The notes beneath the pieces are model-generated. The model saw only the letters and a list, made by a program, of their open reading frames with translations, was not told the origin of the DNA and ran no database searches. The position numbers were made by a program, and so were the translations under genes. DNA of 64,000 nt from Gerris lacustris (taxonomy: Eukaryota > Arthropoda > Insecta > Hemiptera > Gerridae), in contig OX578281.1 of NCBI GenBank assembly GCA_951217055.1, positions 57,972,043-58,036,042 of the forward strand, in the 5' to 3' direction. The first letter of the stretch is position 1, and every line of letters starts with the position of its first letter. Positions 53,012-64,000 of the stretch are shown here, one piece after another.

Positions 53012-54389
53012 GCATATAAAGAAAAGAAGAAAAATAATATTCTGCAGTGCAGTTTTTTAAAGAAAATATAGTTCTATAAAAAAAAATAAACTATAAAATT
53101 CTTGAAATAAACTTAAAGGTCAATTATGTTGAAATTTTAATTTAACAGTAAATTATTTAGTAAAAGAACGACCGGAATAATAAAAATTGTACAAAATTGA
53201 GGAAATGTTCGTTTGTTCGAATATAATTTTTATTCTATTTTTTTAGCTAACAATATAAATTGTACTATTCTCAATTTTAGAGTAGAGCAATGATCATGGA
53301 GAGTAAATAAAAAAAGGGCAAATATAATATTCAAAACATATAAAAAAAGCGGAAAAAAACTTTTATAGATACAAAACTATAGCAGTGAAAATAAAGAAAA
53401 TAACAAGATAGAAGGGAAAGAGGATTCTAAAAGAAATAAACAGTAAAAGCAAATGTTGGACGGTTTAACTTTTCCAGCAGTTTTTCTAGTCACAAGTACA
53501 CTCAGTGGGATTTGTCTGTGTCTTCAAGATCTTCGAAAAAAGTAATATGCAACGAGAAAGGAAGAAAATGGCTTTTCGGAATTTAAAAAAAGGACACCGT
53601 TTTCCTTATGCAAGGACGATTTCCTTTTCCTTATGCAAGGATCATTTCAAGTACTAAAGAGTGGAATAGTCAGACTCATGAGAACCCGCTTTCAACTTTT
53701 AAGGAAATAACTTTTTAAAGTTTTTTATTTCTAGCAATCCTCTTTTAGAAAAATAAGTCGTCCTAACAAAAACCAGGGTTTTTCGAGATTACGAAGGGGA
53801 ACAACTATGTACACGAATGTTTTTGGGGTTTAATGGTTAGCGACGTTGAAGACTCGACGGTTATATACACTACCCTACTCCTCGATACGTGTTTCTTGGC
53901 CCGAGTTAATTGCCTGTGTCCTTCCTCTACGCCGTTCGTTTCAGTTAAAGCAAGTTTGCTCGTAACCGGCGTCGCCTATCATCCCGTACAACACTCTCTC
54001 TTTATCAACCGGCTTGCGAAAAGAAAAAGAAAAGAAACCAAAAATGCTTTTAACGAAGAAGGAAAACTATAACAGTTAAAGTTACGTACTTTAACAGAGT
54101 ACACTGTACTCTTCAAGCTTCAGAAACTACGGTAACTTGACAACGATAAAAATCTACTATAGCTGTCTCTTCTTATGCAGAGTGTCATTAAAATAACAAC
54201 AAAAACAGATCTAGAATCAGATCAAAGCTAACACTTGAACTAAGATGATTTTAAGTCGATCCGAAATCAAAATCTTCTGATAAGTTCAAAATTTGAGTGG
54301 GGTAGAATTATAGTGGCTTCTTATCACATTGTGAGTTGCATTTAGATATGGGATAATGTAATGTTTTCTAGCTAGAAGCGGTAAAAAGT

Positions 54390-54436
<47 letters not shown>

Positions 54437-54537
54437 GTCCTTTATTGTGACGATATATTAAGAAAAAGTATAATCGAATGTAAAAATAATAATAGAAAGT
54501 CTTATGCAGAAACTTAACATAAAAATTACATCTAGAG
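53008..54537. other. Non-coding sequence with one G+C-rich frame and a poly-A run
   Basis: The plus frame 53833-54072 (79 codons) lies in G+C-rich DNA. It begins MVSDVEDSTVIYTTLLLDTC and is unrecognised. A run of about 34 A residues lies at 54398-54431. CCTTATGCAAGGA occurs twice near 53600 and 53630. No gene is called. Confidence 0.4.
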
Positions 54538-55115
54538 TAGACTGCCAATTGGTGTGGCACATAGCTTCCTCGCATCTGATCGCATACTTTATTGATATTG
54601 ATTTTATGCTTTTACAAGCCATTTTTGTCTAATTTTTTCCCCTCGTTAATTTATTCTGTCAAATTTTTTTTGATTTTTTAGACGAATTAAAAGTCTCAAT
54701 TTAGCAAACGTTAAGAGCGCAGATGGTTCAAATAAATCTGGGGCTATCTGCGGGTTACTTAATGGATTATAAAAGTTTCATACAAATCAGATAAGTACTT
54801 GTGAAGCTATAGGTATAAACAAATGTATGTTTGTGCGCATGTGAAAGAGAAACAAATGAGCGCAAAAGGTTGAAACTTATATGGGACCAACAATAAGCTA
54901 ATTATGACCTACCATACAAATTTCATTAAAACATCGGACGTGTAGTTTTTAAGATATGTTGGTTCGCAAAAATTGAGCGACAGTCCAAAAGACCGACACG
55001 TTCCCTGACGTCTGAAACGGATTTCTTTCTTGGAATTTTTGAAATCGGAGACATAAATATTTTCGTTTTTTAGAACGATCACACAGCTTCCGTTACCTTC
55101 GGTAAGCTTAGAAGC
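54538..55115 (+). mobile_element. Family B element, copy B7 (full length, subfamily 2)
   Basis: The left end AGACTGCCAATTGGTGTGG and the right hairpin GCTTCCG...TTAGAAGC define 578 bp. In order it holds GGGGCTATCTGCGGGTTACTT, GGGACCAACAATAAGCTAAT, TTTCATTAAAACATCGGACG, GACAGTCCAAAAGACCGAC and GATTTCTTTCTTGG. I see no terminal inverted repeats and no target duplication. Confidence 0.87.
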
Positions 55116-56422
<1,307 letters not shown>

Positions 56423-56650
56423 GTACACCAAAAAAATATCATTTTAATACTATTTTAATAACTGACCGATTTAAAAAAATAATCTATAACACAAGTAAAG
56501 GAAGAATATTTAATAATTTGTTAATAAATAAGACAACAGTAAAAGAATTATAATATTTATGAAGATAATTTTAATGATTAAAATATTTGTCGAACCACTT
56601 AAAAAAGAAAGGAGTATAATGTTATTTTTAAATGAATTATATGTCAAAAT

Positions 56651-57252
56651 AGACTGCTAATTAGTGTGGCACATAGCTTCCTCGTATTCTATCACGTACT
56701 TTATTGATTTTATGCTTTTACAAACCATTATTGTACCATGTATTTAATTGTTTCCCCCGCTTCTTCAATATGTCAAAATAGCTTTGAATTTTCACATTAA
56801 TTAAATTATCATTTAAGCAAAAGTTAAAGAGCGCATACGGTTGAAATTAATCTGATGCTGTCTACGGTCTACTTTCGACAAATCATCCAAATTTCATAAA
56901 AATCCTATGAGTACTTTTGAAGATATAGGTGTAAATAAATGTATGTTTGTGTTCACATGGAAAAGAAACAAATGGGCTCAGAAAGTTGATACTTATATGG
57001 GACCAACAATAGGCTAATTATGACCTACCGTATACAAATTTCATTAAAATCGGACGTGAAGATTTTAAGATATGTTGGTTCACAAAAATTGAGTGACAGA
57101 CCGACACACAGATAGACAGACACAGAACCAAAAATGTTACCTGATGTCTGAAAAGGATTTCTGTCTTGGGATTTTTGAAATCGGAGATATAAAATATTTT
57201 TGTTCTTCAGAACGATCACATAGCTTTCTTTACCTTCAGTAAGCTCGGAATC
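56651..57252 (+). mobile_element. Family B element, copy B8 (full length, subfamily 2)
   Basis: It runs from AGACTGCTAATTAGTGTGG to the degenerate hairpin GCTTTCTTTACC...GGAATC. The core matches B7 closely (GATGCTGTCTACGGTCTACTT, GGGACCAACAATAGGCTAAT, CATTAAAATCGGACGTG). The minus frame 57025-57219 reads the conserved tract and is not a gene. Confidence 0.87.
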
Positions 57253-58330
57253 AAAAATTATAATTAATAAAATCTTTAATGAAGATGTGTTACTACCACT
57301 GATTCATAAATACGTATACTATAGACAAGGAAAAGTAAAATAACAAAGAAGAGAAAGCCGAAGAAAAATTCTCACAATTATGAGAGGTATTTATGAGTAG
57401 TAATTATAATATAGTAACATCTTAATTTATTAAGCTTATGCTTTTTTATAGTGAATAATAAAAAAGGGATTAAATAAAGATTTTTCCTACTGACCTATAA
57501 TTAAACAATTAAACCAAAACCATTATTCACATCGTAAAAATACTGGAGAAATCATTTAACCAACTATAAAAGGAAATTTTTAATTTAATTGTTCTATTTA
57601 ACTTACTTATATATATACCTACATATATGTGTTAGTTTATATGCATATGTACCGTATATTTTTTATTACCTAGAAGGCACAAGTTTTAAATAAAAATAAA
57701 ATAAATCCAACTCTTAAAATGGACGTAAGAAAAGAAAACATACAGAACAATTTACAATGGTAAATTGCTTTATAAGCATTTTGTGAGCCTTACCGTCATA
57801 TTATCTCACGGAACGGAATTTTATCACTAAAAACAAGAAGACTGGCGCCAGAACTACAACACAAGGATACTTTTACTTTATCTAAACTATAAAAAACTAA
57901 AATTTTCTTTAAGCAATTGTGTTTATATCTAAACACAAACAACAATGCGGTGACAACAACAAATCAAATGTGACCATCTGAAAATGAACATGTTTGCTTT
58001 GTTGTATATTGAATAAAATATTTTTTTTGAATAGCTTATGACATATGATATGTACCTCAATAAAATATTCAATAAAAGAAACTGAACAAATAAATTTACA
58101 ATGAAATGTGTAAAATGATTATAATATGTAGTATATTAATTAATTAACATTTAAATTAATTAATATAAAAAATAAAAAAAACTAAAAAAAAACTAAAAAA
58201 AAACTGAAAATTAATATTCTCGTTCTTTTTCGTTCCGATTAACATTAAATTAAGTTTTTATGATCATTAGGGTAAAATTAATCTAACATCTCTGGCATTC
58301 GAACCATTACCAGCTACATACCAAATTAAA
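57253..58330. other. AT-rich non-coding sequence
   Basis: I see no gene or element boundary. A short repeat of ACTAAAAAAA occurs at about 58171-58205. Confidence 0.5.
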
Positions 58331-58806
58331 CACCATTATTATCGGTACTACATCGAACCATTACGATCTGTACTACGTCGTACCATTACGATCTGTACTA
58401 CGTCGTACCATTACGATCTGTACTCCCTCGTACCATTACCATTACGATCTGTACTACCTCGTACCATTACCATTACGATCTGTACTACCTCGTACCATTA
58501 CGATCTGTACTACCTCGTACCATTACCATCTGTACTACGTCGCGTCGTATCATTACAATCTGTACTACCTCGTACCATTACCATCTGTACTACGTCGCGT
58601 CGTATCATTACAATCTGTACTACCTCGTACCATTACCATCTGTACTACGTCACGTCGTATCATTACAATCTGTACTACCTAGTACCATTACCATTAATAT
58701 CTGTACTACGTCACGTCGTATCATTACGATCTGTACTACCTCGTACCATTACCATCTGTACTACCTCGTACCATTACCATCTGTACTACCTCGCACCATT
58801 ACCATC
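58331..58806. repeat. 25-bp minisatellite (CCATTACGATCTGTACTACGT type)
   Basis: The unit CCATTACGATCTGTAC plus TACCTCGTA repeats about 18 times. Variants have an extra CCATTA (31 bp), CATCTGTAC, or a CGCGTCGTATCATTACAATC block that itself recurs every second unit in the centre. No gene frame is kept. Confidence 0.92.
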
Positions 58807-59520
58807 TCGGGAATTAGTAGTTAATACATTTACTAATTTTTAGAAGTTTTTTTTTTTAAATGGAATCAACGGTACATACAAATGTAATTGGGACAGGTAT
58901 TTGTTCGGACGAAAGATAGATTGAGAGTATCTGTTTAAGTCATGGAGAGTGTATATTTCGTTGTAACATTGTTCCCAGGGTAACATAGTTTAGGTTTACA
59001 TGGTCTCCGTCCAACTAAAGGTCTCCCCTGGATACATAGTTCCCAACAGTGAGTCGTGTCATCGATCTACAACCTGGAGAAGAATCCCGTCTGTCGGGTT
59101 ACTACGAACAAGTCGAGCCCGACTCTCCAGTTTAATTGTCCGTTTGTTTCCCGCGGGTGTTCCAACTCTAGAAGAGAGTTACTAAGAGGCCGGAGGCACT
59201 TTCAGACCGGTAGTGGCTCCTTATCCTACCTTACCATCTTTTTTCGCGTACTTAGACTGTGTTGTAAAGAGATCCCGGTGAGAAAATCCACGTCAAATAC
59301 AGCCGGGGCGTTTACATCTCTTAGAAAATGCCTTTATCTAATCTAAATACCTGATGAAGGTTGAACCGAGGTTTTTTCCGAAACGTTTTAACCCGAGGTA
59401 CACTTGAGCGTTGACCTCTTATTTGGGCGTGTGGAATGCTTTTACAAGATAGCGTCTGAATTATGGCCTGTGTATCTGATCGGACCGTTTTCAACATACA
59501 CTCATATTCTCTCATACGGT
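58807..59520. other. G+C-rich patch with a hammerhead-like motif at its end
   Basis: About 59000-59500 is richer in G+C. Open frames 59000-59185 (+), 59056-59346 (+) and 59321-59515 (-) have no recognisable products. At 59351-59357 CTGATGA is followed by a GGTTGAACC segment and, at 59379-59385, CGAAACG. This resembles the CTGATGA...CGAAAC core reported in Penelope-like retroelements. The patch could be a fossil of such an element; this is inference. Confidence 0.35.
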
Positions 59521-60016
59521 TACTCGTCCAGTCGATAAATCACCAGGTCGATTAAATTCCACTAAATTTAAGAAGATAAAGCGACCGACTACTTCCTATT
59601 AAAATATTACAACCTTATTTATATAAATTACAATTTTATTACATCGATAACTTAGCTGTTATTATATTATAAATAAACTAAATTTAAAAAACTCGTCAAC
59701 AAATTTTTAAAAATAACTTAACAACTGTATATCGACTACATTTGTAGAGTAGTGATAACAGAAATAGGAATTATAATTGATAAATAAGATTACTAATAAA
59801 TAATTAAAAGTTTAGCAATTCTAACACAAACATGTTCAATTTATGTTCAAGAAGTATCTACCTGTAGCTGAATTATTTCGTGTTATAATTATTTCGTGAT
59901 AAAAGTTAAATAGTGATTAATTGAGTTAAATGTTATCATAGCTTTTGATTACAATAAAATAAAATACTTAACATGTAGAATGGAAGCATGAAAACTATAC
60001 CTTAAAATAACTTATA
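59521..60016. other. AT-rich non-coding sequence
   Basis: I see no gene or element boundary. Confidence 0.5.
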
Positions 60017-60122
60017 CCTTATAATGCACTTACGAAATGATTAAATACTTATAATTAGACTTATGAAATGATTAAAGACTTATAATTATACTTATGAAAT
60101 GATTAAAGACTTATAATAAGAC
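60017..60122. repeat. 31-bp tandem repeat, about 3.4 units
   Basis: CTTATGAAATGATTAAAGAC followed by TTATAATTAGA is repeated with few changes. Confidence 0.85.
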
Positions 60123-61131
60123 ATGAATTTTCCTCACAATGAATGTATAAAATACATTTTTTGGTCTGTTTCCTTAAAAGTGGATTAATTAACAGAAAAA
60201 TATAATTGGGTTTCATAGAAATTTATTTTTAAATACAATGTATTTCAATTCATTCGACCGAGATGCCAGAGTTTAAAATAAATAAATATTTAATAAAAAA
60301 AAAATCCTATTCTTATATATGTAATTGTAAACGACACAATATTTTATTAACAATCAAACCTTTAAATAATACTCAATTATAATATAAAGTTAAAAAAGAT
60401 AATATTTCATTTTTTTTTTAAAAAAATATAGAAGTGTATTTTAAAAATAAAAAAAAAATAAACTCTTGGATCGAATTTCCATTCATTATTCACCAGAACT
60501 ATACACGTCCTAAAAAAATGTAATATGGAAAAAAACTTTCTTTTTTTTTATTCAATCATAGATTTATTAATATAGAGAAATAAAATATTTCCTTTTTATT
60601 TCTAGCTAACGAACATTCAATAATTTATTTATTGATTATATATGTATATTCACATTTCCCAATGTATTTTATTATTGCTAATTAAAAGAAATGCAAAAGT
60701 TTTTCACGATATTCATGTCAAAATTTATTTAAAAAGTTATTACTCTGTAATTTATGTGACGGTGTCCTAGCTAGTAGATCATATTGATTTTTATTATATA
60801 ATTTATTCATTTTTATACTGGTTCATCGTAAAAAAAAAAACAAATCATTAAATCTATTACTTATGAAAAAAAAATGGATAATCTATGTAGGTTTATTATT
60901 TTTTCTTTTCACATAAAAACACACTTTGAAAATATTATTAACTTGTACTCCCATTGGAAATAAGTAGTCTGTAAATTATTTATCTTTCTAGGTAGTCGAA
61001 TGATGTTAAAACTGACAACGGTCTTATCAAAAATGCAAAATTAACATGTTTTTCTTCTTAGAGGAAATGAATTAGTTTATAAGGCGTTCGTTTTTAACAT
61101 GTTTAAAAGAACAATTGTGCGACAATGTGTA
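60123..61131. other. AT-rich non-coding sequence
   Basis: I see no gene or element boundary. Confidence 0.5.
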
Positions 61132-61139
61132 GACCAAAG

Positions 61140-61936
61140 CAGGGACCGCGGAACTTATTTCAGAGAGGGGGGGCGAAATTATGATATTTGTATTGCGGGT
61201 TTAGCATTTTGCTAATATTAAACTTTTTAAAAATGTCAATCACCGCAAAACTATTTTAAAGAAAGGGGGAAGACGAAATACAGAGGACTAATGACCAGTT
61301 TGAAGATGAATGCTCGAGTAGGATTTTTGGTTTGTGTATAGAGGCTACATTTTTAGGGAAAAAGAAAATTAATTTAGCAATAATAAAACAATAAAACACT
61401 CAAATTAAGTAATTAGGTTTTTAAAAAAGCATAATGATAAACATCACTTTACATAATAAGTTACGCTTTTATAAACGTTTCTATAGAGTATTTGCACTTA
61501 AAAACATATATGTACTTAATGCGTTTAAAGAAATAATTTTGTACTATACGTGCAAATTATATTTTAATTTACATTTTTTTAGAGATCAGTATATTTTAAA
61601 AATTATTCTTTAATTATTTATACATCGATCGATTGATATTATAAATTGTTCATCAATATCCAAACTTAACAAAATGCTCCTTTTTATTAAAAAAAAACAA
61701 ACTTTAATTTAATTGAGATCAATTATTTATACATTAAATTATACTTTAATGGCTACTATAGAGATACATTTGTATAATTATAAACTATACTTTAATGACT
61801 ATAGTAGTGACCTTTTTTAGGTTATATACCAACATAATTAGGTAATATACCATTTAACCGAGGGGGGGCGCTGCCCCCCCTCGGTTTACTTTGGGGGGCG
61901 GTCGCCCCCCCTGCCCTCCCTGTTCCGCGGTCCCTG
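61140..61936. mobile_element. Non-autonomous hAT element with perfect TIR and 8-bp TSD
   Basis: Both ends read CAGGGACCGCGGAAC inward, a perfect 15-bp terminal inverted repeat. The octamer GACCAAAG is exact at 61132-61139 and 61937-61944. Together these place the element in the hAT superfamily. The 797-bp interior is AT-rich and encodes nothing. Near the right end a G+C-rich hairpin at about 61857-61885 pairs ACCGAGGGGGGG with CCCCCCCTCGGT. The intact ends and exact duplication suggest a fairly recent insertion. Confidence 0.95.
61857..61885. repeat. G/C hairpin at the right subterminus of the hAT element
   Basis: ACCGAGGGGGGG and its complement surround a short centre. A second GGGGGGCGGTCGCCCCCC palindrome follows at about 61892-61910. 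Confidence 0.85.
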
Positions 61937-61944
61937 GACCAAAG

Positions 61945-62110
61945 CTAACTAGAGAGGTCATATATTAAATATAGTTCGAATAAAACAACTGTATATGTAA
62001 ACAAGGATAGCAATTTTAAAGGCCTGAAGATGCTTTAGGAGGAGGCCAAGTCAATACAAAGTAGGCCTTTTATTTTATTTAATACCCTTTAGACCAAAAA
62101 AGGAATAAAA
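61945..62110. other. Short non-coding stretch
   Basis: Nothing is recognised between the hAT element and the tandem array. Confidence 0.5.
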
Positions 62111-62310
62111 AAAAAACCGAGAATCGAACTCTAAACATAAAAAAACTCAATGCCACTAAGAATCGAACTCAGAACATAAAAAAACTCAATGTCACAGAGA
62201 ATGGAACTCGAAACATAAAAAAAACTCAATGTCACCGAGAATCGAACTCAGAACATAAACAAAATCAATGTCACCGAGAATCGAACTCAGAACATAAATA
62301 AAGTCATATT
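62111..62310 (-). repeat. ~48-bp tandem array, each unit with a B-box-like motif
   Basis: About four to five units carry GAGAATCGAACTCAGAACAT, then AAAAAAACTCAATGTCAC. On the minus strand each unit reads GAGTTCGATTCTCGGTGAC, a near match to the Pol III B box. No tRNA structure can be drawn around it. Confidence 0.8.
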
Positions 62311-64000
62311 GAGTCAAGTCTCGAACTCAAATATTTCTCTACGCAAAATGAAATTATTTTGGAATTATCAAATTATAAATTCATTTAGAAAATAAAGCTC
62401 TATGAAGCAATAAGATAATTTTCTTACTTATTAATCTAATGTTCTTTAGATAGGAACGTAAAAGATAACAATAACACTTATTTAAAATTGAAAAGGTTTA
62501 TTTAAAGCAAGCTTTAGCTTTTTTAATACTATAATGATAGTTGTATAGATCTCACTTTAAAAAGTATCAGCATGAAATAAAAATTAAACGCAAAGGAGAA
62601 TTACTTGGTTGAAATATTTATTCTAATTGTTGGCTATAAGAAGAAGCCCCATTGTCTTAAACCAAACTAGATAAAAGTAAATTGATTTTTTTTCTCCCTC
62701 TTAAAAAAGATACTTAACATAATTACTTTAAAAAAACTTTCAACTGATATTTTTTCTTAAAGTTTATCTTTTTTGTTATAAAATAGTGTTTTTTTGAAAG
62801 TTAAAACCCCCCTCTTAATAATATTGTCACAACTTTTCTTCAAACAAACCCCCCCCCCAAAAAAAAAATTATCGATTTGTTCCACTTGAAAAATGAAATA
62901 AAGAAAAAGTAAGAGAACCATTTTATTTTCGTGGAAAAGTAGGACATCCACTATCCAAGTTTTCCAAAAAGAACATCTGTCAATTGGTAAAAATAAAAAT
63001 AATACGCCAATTTTAAAAATGACATTTTTTTTTACAATGAAATTGTTTATAAAAGTTAGGAAAAAATAAATAAATTAATATTCATGCATTGATTAAAAAA
63101 AGTGGTTAAGTGGGAAAGGAAAAAATACATAACCTTCTAGTATTGAAAAATTCGTCGGCGTTACTTGTCAAATTATTTTAGTTTGTTGTAGAATAGATTT
63201 AGTACTATTAATTCTTAAAAAAAAATAATAATAGAGACCACTCATCGTTCTAACACTATTTTATATCAATTAAATAAATTAATTATTAAAATGTAAATTA
63301 TTTTCAAATCCCATGAAAAATGTCATATGAAAGATTTTAAGGTTGGAGCCAGATTATTTAGCTTTTCTCTTTAATCCTTAATGACTGAAACATTGCCGTA
63401 ATAGTTTTATTACGTTGTTTTCAATGCTTAATAACCCTCAACATGTTTACAGGAGAGAAAACAAGAAAACGTTGAAAAATTCCAACATTCAGCATGAAGT
63501 GTAAACAAAAACGTCTACGAATTAAATTACAATGTATTTAAGATCGTATAATTGAAATCCGTCCCAAAGGACCAAATGTATAATTCTATATAGAAAGAAA
63601 AAGTTAGTGCTTTTTACTTGCGTATTTGAGAATCTCCGAAAACCAGATTCCTCACATCGACTACATGAGAATCTTTGACTCCTTTTATATATGTATTCAA
63701 TACATGTATATATAACGTACATAAATAGAATCTATAATTATGTCTAAAAAAGAAAATGTTAAAAAAGTCGATTTAAAAAGAATAAAAGTTTATATTCGAC
63801 ATTATTGACTTCGAATATACTAGAGATAAAGATTTTACATGTTTATTTATAAACACGATGTATATATGTATATAAATATACATAATATTAACACCCCCTG
63901 TTACATTGAAAACAGAATGAAGCAATCTTCCATTTTATAATCAGATACAAGTATGTATTTATGGATACATAATATAGAAATACATAGACACAATTATACA
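62311..64000. other. AT-rich non-coding sequence to the window end
   Basis: Frames 62757-62951 and 63522-63722 are unrecognised. A CCCCCCCCC-AAAAAAAA junction lies near 62850-62868. A variant of the 17-mer noted at 1657 occurs on the minus strand near 63550-63570. No gene is supported. Confidence 0.45.

Overview
The window looks like non-coding, repeat-rich DNA from an animal nuclear genome. It is very AT-rich by eye (not computed). It has about fifteen long (AT)n tracts, many diverged transposon copies, several minisatellites and no open frame that I can defend as a host gene. There are no operons, ribosome-binding sites, rRNA or convincing tRNA genes. Several repeats resemble ones common in invertebrates: the CTGTCTGTCTGTC / AAATTTCATTAAAATCGG repeat, pogo-like termini reading CAGTAGAACCTCG, and hAT termini reading CAGTGGCG and CAGGGACCGCGG. 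I therefore infer an invertebrate, possibly an arthropod, but cannot name a species.

Three repeat families explain much of the recognisable sequence. Family A (seven copies: 1757, 3796, 7626, 28604, 29178, 36909, 48703) is about 560 bp when complete. It has a 12-bp inverted repeat around its left part, an internal hairpin, the first ~46 codons of a lost protein, and a ~136-bp foldback at its right end. Family B (2252, 9685, 26773, 27005, 31706, 34303, 50111, 54538, 56651) has one AGACTGCCAATTAG end and one hairpin end reading GCTTCCG...CGGAAGC. Family C (8861, 19109) is a MITE with inverted ends.

Individual elements with clear boundaries are two non-autonomous hAT elements with perfect 8-bp target duplications (31271-32507 and 61140-61936), a pogo/Tc1-mariner-like MITE containing a 280-bp tandem duplication (44926-45630), a 326-bp element with ~105-bp inverted arms (38059-38384), and two strong hairpins (19408-19518, 36817-36879).

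Layout: 1-9.9 kb holds families A, B and C plus two minisatellites. 9.9-18 kb is mostly unassigned AT-rich sequence with scattered patches of higher G+C. 18-27 kb has microsatellites, hairpins and a solo hAT end. 26.7-38.4 kb is dense in families A and B, a hAT element and inverted repeats. 38.4-49.3 kb is dominated by microsatellites, satellites and the pogo-like MITE. 49.3-64 kb holds family B copies, a 25-bp minisatellite, the second hAT element and a 48-bp tandem array.

The best candidate for something undescribed is family A. Its residual reading frame ends in an S-K/R-x-R/K-Y-E-L-T-Y-x-K-F motif that I think resembles the N-terminus of Crypton-like tyrosine-recombinase proteins. The element also carries repeated CGC-(6-7 nt)-GCG cores, a stem whose sequence differs between copies while pairing is kept, and one head-to-tail tandem pair. 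The classification is inference and needs a database search.
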